From Anaerolineae bacterium (GTDB taxonomy: Bacteria; Chloroflexota; Anaerolineae; Anaerolineales; UBA4823), in contig QEXX01000149.1 in NCBI GenBank assembly GCA_003130835.1, forward strand, positions 1-38,449: DNA of 38,449 nucleotides. Reading direction: 5' to 3'. Numbering within the stretch: position 1 is the stretch's first letter; each line of letters begins with the position of its first letter. Of this stretch, positions 1 through 8,346 are shown piece after piece. Under the pieces are notes generated by a model, which saw only the letters and a program-made list of their open reading frames with translations, searched no databases and was not told the origin of the DNA. Both the position numbers and the translations under genes were made by a program.

Positions 1-273
1 GCTAGCTCCGCGACGGTTTGTTCTAAGCGCGTGAGCCGCTCTTCACTCCGCTTCTGCGCTTCGGCTAGCTCCGCAACGGTTTGTTCTAGGCGCGTGAGCC
101 GCTCTTCACTCCGCTTCTGCGCTTCGGCTAGCTGCGCAACGGTTTGTTCTAGGCGCGTGAGACGCTCTTCACTCCGCTTCTGCGCTTCGGCTAGCTCTTT
201 TAATTGCTGCTCCGTGCGCTTCTGTGCTTCGGCTAGCTCTCTAACTTGTTGCTCAGTGCTCTTCTGAGCTTCA
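1..273 (-). repeat. Tandem 63-bp (and 42-bp) repeats encoding coiled coil
   Basis: Three nearly identical 63-bp units (1-63, 64-126, 127-189) are followed by two shorter, more diverged 42-bp units (190-231, 232-273). Every unit opens with the same GCTAGCT-type sequence except at the outer edge. 63 and 42 are multiples of 21, so gain or loss of a unit keeps both the reading frame and the heptad register. The array reaches the window edge, so the unit number is not known. Confidence 0.9.
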
Positions 274-407
274 ACTAGCTCTCGCACGATCTGGGGAAGT
301 TCCAAGACCTCCGGGGTGAGGAGCAAATGGCGCAATTCCTCCCGCCATTCGGGATGCTGTTGCAGCAAGCGCACTAGATCATGGTAATCCGTAACTTGGA
401 ATGCCAT
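1..407 (-). CDS. Coiled-coil protein, DUF3782-like N-terminal region (partial)
   Basis: The gene starts at 407 ([11 protein letters not shown]) and runs off the window, so only the N-terminal ~135 residues are present. A short globular-looking start ([19 protein letters not shown], then a leucine/proline-rich turn) is followed by an uninterrupted heptad-repeat coiled coil built on the motif [16 protein letters not shown], repeated in 14- and 21-residue steps, i.e. two and three heptads. In cyanobacteria and Chloroflexota such stalks commonly precede a C-terminal PD-(D/E)XK nuclease-like domain (DUF3782 and relatives). That domain would lie outside the window, so the family name is inferred from the N-terminus alone. 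A TATAAT hexamer on the minus strand at 428-433 could serve as its -10 box, but no good -35 is visible. The function of this family is unknown to me. Confidence 0.72.
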   Translation of the reverse strand, partial: MAFQVTDYHDLVRLLQQHPEWREELRHLLLTPEVLELPQIVRELVEAQKSTEQQVRELAEAQKRTEQQLKELAEAQKRSEERLTRLEQTVAQLAEAQKRSEERLTRLEQTVAELAEAQKRSEERLTRLEQTVAEL

Positions 408-548
408 TTGATCAATCCTTGAAGATAATTATACACCGACCATTGAACTTTTCGAGAACGAAATACAGATTCGAGCGGATCAGTTTTTGCCGATTCTTGT
501 TTCAGAAAATGCTCAATACTCAGGATGGTTTTATGGTAAAAATGAATT

Positions 549-1295
549 ATGGAATTGCCTCTCGAACTGGTTAATGCCCTCCGCCTAGCCCAGCGGGTTA
601 CGGTCCTGACCGGCGCAGGCGTCTCGCAAGAGAGCGGGTTACGCACCTTTCGGGATGCGCAAGATGGCTTATGGGCACAGTATCGTCCTGAAGACCTAGC
701 TACGCCGCAGGCTTTTCAACGCAATCCCAAGTTGGTATGGGATTGGTACGCCTGGCGGCGCGAGAAAGTCTGCCAGGCAAAGCCCAACCCAGCCCATTAC
801 GCCCTCGCTGCAATGGCGAAGCGGATTCCTAAATTCACGCTCATCACTCAAAATGTGGATGGTTTACATCAAGCAGCCGGTAGTCCCCGGGTGATCGAAC
901 TGCACGGCAATATCCGCCGCGTGCGCTGCTCGGTATGTGCTCAAGTCCTCTCCCAATGGGATCAGCCACCCGATGATGTACCTCGCTGTCCTTCTTGTAA
1001 TGGTTTGTTGCGTCCAGATGTGGTTTGGTTCGGCGAAACCCTCCCCCAGGCGGAGCTAGAAGCCGCCTTTGAAGCTGCCCAGCATTGTGAGCTTTTCTTT
1101 TCAATCGGCACTTCTGGCGTGGTGCAACCAGCCGCCTCGCTTGCCTACTTTGCTCAGCAACATGGCGCGCGCATTGTGGAAATCAACGCCGAACCAACTC
1201 CGCTCACCCCTTTTGCCGATTTTGCCCTGCAAGGTAAGGCAGGGGAAATTCTCCCCGCCTTAGTAAAGTCAGCTTTCCTCGCTCAGATCACCTAA
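549..1295 (+). CDS. cobB: NAD-dependent protein deacylase, sirtuin (SIRT5/CobB-like)
   Basis: A complete 248-residue Sir2 family protein. Visible motifs are the NAD-binding GAGVSQESGLRTFR (22-35), TQNVDGLHQ (100-108), catalytic His119 in ELHGN, and a zinc ribbon with Cys127/Cys130 and Cys147/Cys150. Tyr67 and Arg70 in the WYAWRRE segment match the Tyr-x-x-Arg pair that binds the acyl carboxylate in SIRT5 and CobB, so the enzyme probably removes succinyl or malonyl groups from lysine as well as acetyl. It would remove acyl groups from cytosolic proteins using NAD+ and release O-acyl-ADP-ribose and nicotinamide. No clear Shine-Dalgarno sequence precedes the ATG. The sirtuin identity is firm; substrate preference is inferred from two residues. 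Confidence 0.95.
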   Translation: MELPLELVNALRLAQRVTVLTGAGVSQESGLRTFRDAQDGLWAQYRPEDLATPQAFQRNPKLVWDWYAWRREKVCQAKPNPAHYALAAMAKRIPKFTLITQNVDGLHQAAGSPRVIELHGNIRRVRCSVCAQVLSQWDQPPDDVPRCPSCNGLLRPDVVWFGETLPQAELEAAFEAAQHCELFFSIGTSGVVQPAASLAYFAQQHGARIVEINAEPTPLTPFADFALQGKAGEILPALVKSAFLAQIT

Positions 1296-1333
1296 TCCCG
1301 ATCTGAAGATCATTCTGCCCGGAGGAGTTTCCG

Positions 1334-2590
1334 ATGAGCTTTAAGTTTGTACTCGATTTTTTCCGCAGCTTTGGAGTCCTATTCGGTAGTCTTCTACTCA
1401 ACCGCGCCTCCCGTTCTTCCAAATTTGCGACCAAATGGATTAATTTCGGCCTTGGAACCCTACTTATTGGCTGGGGAGGACTGCTGAATTATTGGATGCT
1501 GCGCAAAAACCGTGCCGATTTCCCGCGCGGTCTAACTATGCAGTCTTGGCCGATTGTCAAGGATGGCTGGCATAATTCCAATACAGATCTGATCTTCTGG
1601 CGTGATCATTTTTATCTCATCCATGCTGCTTCCCCCTATCATTTTGGCAGTTCACGGTGTCATCTCAAGCTGTGGCGGTCGAAAGATGCGCTGCATTGGG
1701 AAAAAATTGCTCAATTCAGCAATGCCCCTGAAGACATCCGCGATCCAAAGCTGGCAGTTATCAACGATCGCCTCTTTGTGTATGTTCTATTAAATCGCGA
1801 TTTTAATCCCGAACCCTATACAACCGCTTATTCGGTCAGCGAAGACGGCCAACACTGGACGCCCTTACGGCTAGTTGAGCCGGCTGGCTGGCTCTTTTGG
1901 CGGCCAAAGACCCGTGATGGCAAAACTTGGTATGTGCCAGCCTACTGGTGGGAACACGGTATCTCCATTCTTTTGTGTTCCTCTGATGGCGAACATTGGG
2001 AAAAAGTTTCTACAATTTATCGTGGTGATCGCAATGACGAAACCGACATCGAATTTCTTTCCGACGGACGTTTGTTGGCGGTCGCCCGTCTGGAATTCAG
2101 CGAAGATTTCCTGCGCGGCGACCCAAAAGGTTCGACCCTCATTGCTCTTGCCGAACCACCCTATACGGAGTGGAAAGTTCGTGCTAAATCACCGCTAACC
2201 CGCCTAGACGGACCCTGCCTCTTTTCTTATAAGGGCAAGGTCTACGCAGTTGGACGCTATCAACCCACCAAAGATCGACCTTTTTCTTACCCTGGTAGCA
2301 TTTTTAGCCGAAAACGCACTTCGCTTTTTGCCGTGCTAGAAGACCATTTGGTCTACTTGGGTGACCTCCCTTCTGCAGGAGACACCTCCTATGGCGCAGT
2401 GGTGCAACAGGGAGACGAACTGTTCATCACATACTACACCAGTGATATTCGCCACGATTATCCTTGGGCAGTCGGGATGCTGTGCCCTTCTGAGATCCGT
2501 ATGGCGTGTATTTCCCTACCAGAGTTCGAGCAATGGGCAGAAGAGGCCATTTTGGCCAAAACACATTCCTCTGGAGCACAACCTCGCTAA
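1334..2590 (+). CDS. Membrane-anchored beta-propeller protein (GH43/sialidase-like fold)
   Basis: A 418-residue protein. The first ~60 residues hold a hydrophobic helix (about 36-54, GLGTLLIGWGGLLNYWML) that could anchor it in the membrane. The rest has repeated Trp/Asp-rich blade motifs (WRSKDALHWEKI, YSVSEDGQHWTPL, CSSDGEHWEKV) typical of five-bladed propellers such as GH43, GH130 or BNR/sialidase proteins. An Asp in PEDIRDPKL and a Glu in NDETDIEF are candidate acid residues, but I cannot assign a catalytic set or substrate. GGAGGA lies 8 nt before the ATG and fixes the start. Its stop codon overlaps that of the converging glycosyltransferase gene by 4 bp. It may act on, or bind, extracellular glycans; this is inferred from fold type only. 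Confidence 0.6.
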   Translation: MSFKFVLDFFRSFGVLFGSLLLNRASRSSKFATKWINFGLGTLLIGWGGLLNYWMLRKNRADFPRGLTMQSWPIVKDGWHNSNTDLIFWRDHFYLIHAASPYHFGSSRCHLKLWRSKDALHWEKIAQFSNAPEDIRDPKLAVINDRLFVYVLLNRDFNPEPYTTAYSVSEDGQHWTPLRLVEPAGWLFWRPKTRDGKTWYVPAYWWEHGISILLCSSDGEHWEKVSTIYRGDRNDETDIEFLSDGRLLAVARLEFSEDFLRGDPKGSTLIALAEPPYTEWKVRAKSPLTRLDGPCLFSYKGKVYAVGRYQPTKDRPFSYPGSIFSRKRTSLFAVLEDHLVYLGDLPSAGDTSYGAVVQQGDELFITYYTSDIRHDYPWAVGMLCPSEIRMACISLPEFEQWAEEAILAKTHSSGAQPR

Positions 2591-4662
2591 GGCTCACACT
2601 GTAAAAGCAAGCTGACCTCTTTCAGAGCAGCTTCTCGTTCAGGGGAAGGGCGGGTCTGCTGAGCCAGCTCGCTCCAGACCCGGCACAACAGCGGTCGTAA
2701 GGTAGCGTTGATGGTGATCATTTCTTTAGTCCGTTTGACAGCCTGCGACCAATTTCCCAGAAAACTATCTGCCTGAAGAAAAGGCAAGCGTTCGTCGGCG
2801 CGATTGGGCGAGTCATCCCATTTTTGGGCACGTTTTTCCCACCCAATCACCTCCTCCCAGCGGCCGAACTGGCGGGCGAGGTCTGCTTTTTGGTAGGCGT
2901 AACACCAAGCCTGCGCTTCGGTTCGGATTTGAATCGGAAACTGGTTGGCTTGGTTCAGCTTCTCTTGCGTGATGGTTGCCAAATTCGACAAGTGAGCTGC
3001 TTGACGCACCTCTCGACTCAAAGTCGGGTTATCAGGGTCTAGATCGGGCTGAACCACTCGTAGGCAAGCGGGTGGCTCAAAGAAGATCACCAAGGCTTGA
3101 TCCGTGTTGCCACGAAAGAGAAAACGCCCATAGCGCCGTTCAACCGCAATCCCCCGCTCCATTGCGGGGAAATAGGTCGCCGCGCGCGTCTCAAGAAAAA
3201 ACATCAGCAAAGGGAGATGCTTGCCATTAGCGCGGTCAAAATAAAGCCAGTTCAGCGCTGCGGTGAGAGAGTTATCACTAGAATGGGTCTCGGCGATGGC
3301 GTTGCTCAAAATCAAGGTGCCGGGTTGGATGTACGGCACCCGCCAGCGGAGCTGCTCGAAGAACGCGCGCTGGTAAGCCCAGTCCCGTTGGAAGGCAACC
3401 GCATTTTGAAAGTGCGTCCCAATCGCCAGACCGCTGAGCAAAGCCATGATACCGATTCTCGCCCCGTGTTTGATGGGTAACCCCTCAAAGAGACCAACAC
3501 ACAGGACACTTGCCCCCAAAGCCATCGGTAACGTTAGGCGGTTGGCGGGGAAACCCAAATCCACACTCAGATTAGTCACCAAGAAAGGCAACCCACCCAA
3601 TGCAAGCCAAACCGCGCCAAGCAACATCAATGGCTTTGCAGAGCTTGCTTGATCGCTCTGCTTCTGCAAGGCAAGAAAAGCTCCTATCAATACCCCTCCA
3701 CCAACCGAGAGCGCACCCCAAGCAAAAATTTTCAAAGGACCCCAATATTGAGGTAAGGATCGGGGAAGGATTTTTAACCACGCTAAAACCAGACTCACAT
3801 ATCCTTGTCGCAACCACTCAAAAAGCATCCCTTGAAACCGTTGAGAAGCAAGGAGCTCAGCCGATTCACTCCAAATAATCGGATAGTTGGAATAGCCAGG
3901 CAGTTGAGTGATGGCAAAACGCCAGAGTACGATGACAGTGAAAACTGCTAAATAGGGTATGGCGGCCCGCAAAGCATTTCGTAAGCGGTGTTTCCCCTGA
4001 AAGCGCCTGCCTACCATAAGCCATAGGATCAATGGACGGGCAAGTTCAAGACCATAAAAGTATTCGGTGGTCAACATCCCAAGGGCTTGCAAGCTTAGTG
4101 CCCCAGCCCTTAACCTCCAAACCGCCCGATTCGGCTCTCTTTCTGCCAAACTACGTGCCATTAGCCACAGAGAAAGAAAATATAACGAGTAAGGCAACAG
4201 ATGGCGACTGCTGTTGACAGCCACAAATTGATGGGCGTAACCTGGATAGAGCAGAAAGAGCAAGGCTGCCCAGAAAGCTTTTTCCTTTTGATGGGGAAAG
4301 ATTGCCACAAGAGCTAGATACGCTGTGTAACCGCTTAACCAGCGCAGAAGCAAATTGATCCACTGCCAAAACAAGGGGTTCTCACCGCCAACCAAGCTAA
4401 ACAGCCATAAAACCAAACCGGCAAGTGGACGAAAAGGCCAATCAATTTGCAGCATGCCAGCCTTGTCATCTATATGCTGCAACCAAATCCACGGCCAATC
4501 ATCCCAATAGAATCCCATCTGGGGCAAAAGGACACCATACGCTAAGCAGGTAATCACCAACAGAAAAAGAGGCACTTTGAGATGCTGAATCCACAACGGC
4601 CGCTTTTCAGAAATCCTCTCAGCCCATGTAGAAAAGAACAACAGAAAATTCCTAAAATCCAA
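2587..4662 (-). CDS. Multi-pass membrane glycosyltransferase-like protein (GT39/GT-C type)
   Basis: A 691-residue protein with about ten hydrophobic helices in the first ~430 residues and a soluble C-terminal part. After the first helix comes GFYWDDWPWIWL, the acidic loop motif (DD/DE) used as catalytic base in GT-C enzymes such as PMT, ArnT and other GT39 relatives; FRPLAGLVLWLF follows. GT-C enzymes transfer sugars from lipid-linked donors on the outer face of the membrane. The C-terminal ~250 residues are rich in Trp, Arg and Ala helices that might form TPR-like pairs, unconfirmed. An extended -10 (TGCTACAAT, 4711-4719) lies ~50 bp upstream. Acceptor and donor are unknown. Confidence 0.65.
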   Translation of the reverse strand: MDFRNFLLFFSTWAERISEKRPLWIQHLKVPLFLLVITCLAYGVLLPQMGFYWDDWPWIWLQHIDDKAGMLQIDWPFRPLAGLVLWLFSLVGGENPLFWQWINLLLRWLSGYTAYLALVAIFPHQKEKAFWAALLFLLYPGYAHQFVAVNSSRHLLPYSLYFLSLWLMARSLAEREPNRAVWRLRAGALSLQALGMLTTEYFYGLELARPLILWLMVGRRFQGKHRLRNALRAAIPYLAVFTVIVLWRFAITQLPGYSNYPIIWSESAELLASQRFQGMLFEWLRQGYVSLVLAWLKILPRSLPQYWGPLKIFAWGALSVGGGVLIGAFLALQKQSDQASSAKPLMLLGAVWLALGGLPFLVTNLSVDLGFPANRLTLPMALGASVLCVGLFEGLPIKHGARIGIMALLSGLAIGTHFQNAVAFQRDWAYQRAFFEQLRWRVPYIQPGTLILSNAIAETHSSDNSLTAALNWLYFDRANGKHLPLLMFFLETRAATYFPAMERGIAVERRYGRFLFRGNTDQALVIFFEPPACLRVVQPDLDPDNPTLSREVRQAAHLSNLATITQEKLNQANQFPIQIRTEAQAWCYAYQKADLARQFGRWEEVIGWEKRAQKWDDSPNRADERLPFLQADSFLGNWSQAVKRTKEMITINATLRPLLCRVWSELAQQTRPSPEREAALKEVSLLLQCEP

Positions 4663-4710
4663 TGGTTCAGTCCTTCTACTCGGTTGATCCCTAAGGGTTG
4701 GGCAACCCCG

Positions 4711-4719
4711 ATTGTAGCA
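4711..4719 (-). promoter_or_regulatory. Extended -10 promoter element for the GT39-like gene
   Basis: Minus strand TGCTACAAT fits the TGnTATAAT extended -10 pattern with one mismatch, ~50 bp before the start codon at 4662. No recognisable -35 is present at 16-18 bp. The rest of the 298-bp divergent spacer (4663-4960) holds a plus-strand TATAAT at 4843-4848 without a good -35, and a palindrome at 4914-4925. Confidence 0.35.
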
Positions 4720-4913
4720 TAATCGGACAGAGAGACTCTGACCAACTTAAATGCTCCTACGCAAGAAACCTACACAGGAAAGATCACCCCAGAAAAATTG
4801 CTCAACCAGCTTGATTCTGATAAAACGTTAACACTGTACCGCTATAATCTATGGCGCAAAATTGCTCTTTTACATCGAAAGCAAACCGTAACACTTTGAA
4901 TCCCTGCCCCTAA

Positions 4914-4925
4914 GAGATGCATCTC
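4914..4925. promoter_or_regulatory. 12-bp perfect palindrome upstream of the glycan operon
   Basis: GAGATGCATCTC is a perfect palindrome that ends 35 bp before the ATG of the GT4 gene and lies downstream of a TATAAT (4843-4848). That position suits a repressor site or an mRNA hairpin. A single 12-bp palindrome can also arise by chance. Confidence 0.3.
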
Positions 4926-4960
4926 ACGACAATCGATTTTTTGCAATCAGAGGAGGTTTT

Positions 4961-7300
4961 ATGAAAGCAGCAGAAATTGAGAGTCAGAGCATACATCTCC
5001 AACGGGTTGCCTTCATCGGCAATTATTTGCCCCGCCAATGTGGATTGGCAACCTTCACTACCGACCTTTGTGAAAACTTTGCAGCCCAATTTCCTCAAAT
5101 CGAGAGCTTTGCCCTGGCGATGAACGATATTCCAGGCGGTTATGATTATCCGCCGCGCGTTCGATACGCAATTGATGCAAACCGCCTTTCCTCTTACCGC
5201 CAAGCAGCCGAATTCTTGAACCTGAGCAGTGTTGATCTGGTTTGCTTACAACACGAATATGGAATCTTTGGCGGTGAGGACGGGAGTTATATCCTGACCC
5301 TCTTAAGCGAGCTCAAAGCTCCGATTGTTACCACCTTACACACCGTTTTGCGTCAACCATCAGCTAATCAATATCGAGTGTTGCGAGAAATAATCGAACT
5401 CTCGGATCGATTAATCGTCATGAGCAAGACGGCGAAACAATTCCTACAAGAGGTCTATAACGCTCCGCTCAGTAAAATCGAATTGATCCCGCATGGCATC
5501 CCTGAGATGGCATTTATCGATCCGAACTTTTATAAGGATCAATTTGGGGTGAGCGGAAAGATTGTCCTGCTGACCTTTGGTTTGCTTTCGCGCAACAAAG
5601 GCATCGAGCATGTGATTCGAGCTTTGCCGAATATCCTAGAACGATATCCCAATCTGGTCTATCTGATCGTTGGAGTTACCCATCCAAACGTCGTTCGTCA
5701 CGAGGGAGAAACCTATCGGGAAGAGTTACAACGCCTGGCACAGGAGCTAGGAGTTCAAGAACACGTCATCTTTTTCAATCAATTTGTCAATTTGCCGAAA
5801 CTCGTTCAGTTTATCGGCGCAGCCGATATATACATTACACCCTATCTCAATCGGGAGCAAATCGTCTCAGGCACTTTGGCATACACCCTCGGAGCTGGAA
5901 AAGCTATCCTTTCGACCCCCTACTACTATGCCACAGAGCTTTTAGCCGACGGACGCGGCATGGTCATACCATTCAATGATCCTCGAGCCATTGAGGAGCG
6001 AATCATCTGGCTCTTAGATCACGAAGAGGAACGTCACGCCATGCGCAAGCGGGCGTACCTATACGGCCAAGAGATGATCTGGCGAAAAGTGGCGCGCCGT
6101 TATGCCACAGCCTTTCAGATCACCATCAAGCAACGCTTGAAAGCGCCTCGCTATTTCGCCCTTCCTTCGATCTCGATTCACCAAGAGCTAGATGTCCTGC
6201 CGGAAATGCGGCTTGATCACTTGCAACGCATGACTGACGATACTGGCTTATTGCAACATGCGATTTATAGCATTCCGAATTACCACTTCGGTTACACAAC
6301 CGATGATAACGCGCGAGGATTGTTGTTGACTGCCCTACTCGAAGAATTAAACGGCGAGATGTCTCCTGAAGTTGAGCAATTAGCTCACCGATATTTAGCT
6401 TTTTTGACCTATGCCTTCAATCCCCAAACCAAGCGATTCCGCAATGCGTTAAGCTACCAACGGCAGTGGTTAGATGAGAACGGGACGGACGATAGCTACG
6501 GGCGAGCTTTATGGGCATTAGGAACGATTTATTGTCGTTCCAATCATGAAGCGTTGAAACAAAGCGCCTTGCACCTCTTCCAGCGTGCTTTGCCGGCCGC
6601 CGAGGGTATTGAAAGCCCGCGCGCCGTTGCCTATGTGCTTCTCGGACTCATCGAATATTTGCAGGCTCAACCAGGCGATCGCCTCGCCCAAACGATTCTT
6701 CAGAACAAAGCCGATTTCTTGCACGACCTTTATCAACACAATCGTACCGATGATTGGCAATGGTTTGAGGCGATTCTTTCATACGATAACGCCGTGCTTG
6801 CACGCGCCTTGTTGCTAGCCGGCGAAACGCTACAGCAAACTGAGATGAGCGCAGCCGCCCTGCAAGCTTTGGGGTGGCTTGTGGCCGTTCAACAAGCCGA
6901 GCAAGGCCATTTCGCCCCGGTGGGCAACCTTGGATTCTTCCCTAAAGGCGGGACAAAAGCGCGTTACGATCAACAACCCCTTGAAGCGTACTCAACGGTC
7001 GCGGCTTGTCTGGATGCCTATCGGATTAGCCAAGATCAATTGTGGTACCAAGAAGCGCGCCGAGCCTTCGAATGGTTCTTGGGCAACAATGACCTCAATT
7101 TGCCCTTGATCGACTGTGCCAGCGGCGGCTGTCGAGACGGCTTACAACCAGCTCGCCTCAATCAGAACCAAGGCGCTGAATCGACCCTATCCTATCTACT
7201 TGCCTTAGTCGAAATGAAGCGGGTTGCCCAAGATTTGGAAGAGCGCCGGGTGCTCATCAAAAGCGCCCAGCCCAACAACGGACATCAGGGAAGACGGTAA
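4961..7300 (+). CDS. Two-domain glycosyltransferase: GT4 plus alpha-helical C-terminal domain
   Basis: A 779-residue protein. Residues ~10-390 are a GT-B glycosyltransferase of family 4: start VAFIGNYLPRQCGLATFT, nucleotide-sugar region LLTFGLLSRNKGIEHVIRAL, and REQIVSGTLAYTLGAGKA in place of the usual E-x7-E motif, with the second Glu replaced by Ala. Residues ~410-760 (from MRLDHLQRMTDDTGLLQHA, with YGYTTDDNARG-like and YDNAVLARALLLAG motifs) look like an (alpha/alpha) toroid of the kind found in sugar-processing enzymes. GAGGAGG sits 5-6 nt before the ATG. Its stop overlaps the next start (TAATG), so the two are translationally coupled. It probably transfers a sugar such as mannose in the cytosol. 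The role of the C-terminal domain is unknown. Confidence 0.8.
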   Translation: MKAAEIESQSIHLQRVAFIGNYLPRQCGLATFTTDLCENFAAQFPQIESFALAMNDIPGGYDYPPRVRYAIDANRLSSYRQAAEFLNLSSVDLVCLQHEYGIFGGEDGSYILTLLSELKAPIVTTLHTVLRQPSANQYRVLREIIELSDRLIVMSKTAKQFLQEVYNAPLSKIELIPHGIPEMAFIDPNFYKDQFGVSGKIVLLTFGLLSRNKGIEHVIRALPNILERYPNLVYLIVGVTHPNVVRHEGETYREELQRLAQELGVQEHVIFFNQFVNLPKLVQFIGAADIYITPYLNREQIVSGTLAYTLGAGKAILSTPYYYATELLADGRGMVIPFNDPRAIEERIIWLLDHEEERHAMRKRAYLYGQEMIWRKVARRYATAFQITIKQRLKAPRYFALPSISIHQELDVLPEMRLDHLQRMTDDTGLLQHAIYSIPNYHFGYTTDDNARGLLLTALLEELNGEMSPEVEQLAHRYLAFLTYAFNPQTKRFRNALSYQRQWLDENGTDDSYGRALWALGTIYCRSNHEALKQSALHLFQRALPAAEGIESPRAVAYVLLGLIEYLQAQPGDRLAQTILQNKADFLHDLYQHNRTDDWQWFEAILSYDNAVLARALLLAGETLQQTEMSAAALQALGWLVAVQQAEQGHFAPVGNLGFFPKGGTKARYDQQPLEAYSTVAACLDAYRISQDQLWYQEARRAFEWFLGNNDLNLPLIDCASGGCRDGLQPARLNQNQGAESTLSYLLALVEMKRVAQDLEERRVLIKSAQPNNGHQGRR

Positions 7301-8340
7301 TGCGCATTGCCATGTTAGCTCCCATTTCCTGGCGAGTGCCTCCTCGCCACTATGGGCCGTGGGAACGGGTGGTCTCCCTTTTGACCGAAGGACTAGTAGC
7401 ACGCGGGGTTGAGGTGACCTTGTTCGCCACGGCCGATTCTCTAACCCAGGCGCGTTTGGTGAGCGTCTGTCCACGCCCCTACTCAGAAGATCCTAGCTTA
7501 GACCCAAAAGTTTGGGAATGTCTGCACATTGCAGCCGTTTTTGAACGCGCCGCCCAATTCGACCTAATCCACAACCATTTCGATTTTTTACCGCTTTCTT
7601 ACAGCCGCTTGGTGAACACTCCCGTTTTAACAACTATCCACGGCTTTTCTTCCGAGCGTATTTTACCGGTCTACCAAGCCTATCAGGATACCACCTATTA
7701 TGTATCCATCAGCGATGCTGATCGTCATCCTAGCCTAAAATACGTTGCCACCATTCATCACGGCATCGACTTAGGTGAATTCACCCTACGCACCCAACCA
7801 GGCGAGTATCTCCTCTTTTTTGGACGCATCCATCCCGATAAAGGCACGGTTGAAGCCATTGAGATAGCCAAATGCAGCCGCCGACCCTTGATCATCGCCG
7901 GCATTATTCACGATCAGAGGTACTTCGAACAGCAGGTAGCACCACACCTAGATGGCAAACAAATCCGCTACATTGGTTCGGTTGGACCTAGCCAGCGGGA
8001 TTCTCTGCTTGGGGGTGCATTTGCCCTGCTTCACTTGATCAATTTCGCCGAACCCTTCGGCTTAAGCTTGATCGAAGCCATGGCTTGTGGCACCCCCGTG
8101 ATCGCCCGTCCCTTAGGCGCGATCCCTGAAATCGTCAAACCGGGCTTGAATGGATTCTGGGTTCAAGACCTCGAACAGGCTCTTCAGGCTCTAGAAGCCA
8201 TCCCGCAATTGGATCGTTCTTACATCCGCGCCGATGTGGCTAAGCGCTTTTCGCAACAACGCATGGTTGAAGATTATCTATCGGTCTATCAGCAGGTGCT
8301 CGAGCTACACCGTCAAAAAACCAACCTCATCAAAGGATAA
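7300..8340 (+). CDS. Glycosyltransferase family 4 protein
   Basis: A 346-residue GT-B glycosyltransferase. The N-terminal glycine-poor loop MLAPISWRVPPRHYGPWE is typical of GT4 enzymes. DLIHNHFDF ends the first Rossmann half, and YLLFFGRIHPDKG marks the second domain. The donor-binding E-x7-E motif is intact (EPFGLSLIEAMACGTPVIA). The start codon overlaps the previous stop by one base, and GH130 follows after 6 bp, so the three genes form one operon. A retaining sugar transfer from a nucleotide sugar is expected; the sugar is not readable, although the GH130 neighbour hints at mannose. Confidence 0.9.
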   Translation: MRIAMLAPISWRVPPRHYGPWERVVSLLTEGLVARGVEVTLFATADSLTQARLVSVCPRPYSEDPSLDPKVWECLHIAAVFERAAQFDLIHNHFDFLPLSYSRLVNTPVLTTIHGFSSERILPVYQAYQDTTYYVSISDADRHPSLKYVATIHHGIDLGEFTLRTQPGEYLLFFGRIHPDKGTVEAIEIAKCSRRPLIIAGIIHDQRYFEQQVAPHLDGKQIRYIGSVGPSQRDSLLGGAFALLHLINFAEPFGLSLIEAMACGTPVIARPLGAIPEIVKPGLNGFWVQDLEQALQALEAIPQLDRSYIRADVAKRFSQQRMVEDYLSVYQQVLELHRQKTNLIKG

Positions 8341-8346
8341 GAGCTA

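Noticed and set aside
31-267. Open plus-strand frame across the 63-bp repeats (Arg/Ser/Cys-rich product)
   Set aside because: It is the mirror of the minus-strand coiled-coil gene; the product is low-complexity and only the minus-strand frame gives heptads and a sensible start.
1-273. Tandem repeats considered as a CRISPR array
   Set aside because: Units are contiguous with no unique spacers, sizes are multiples of 21, and they encode a coiled coil.
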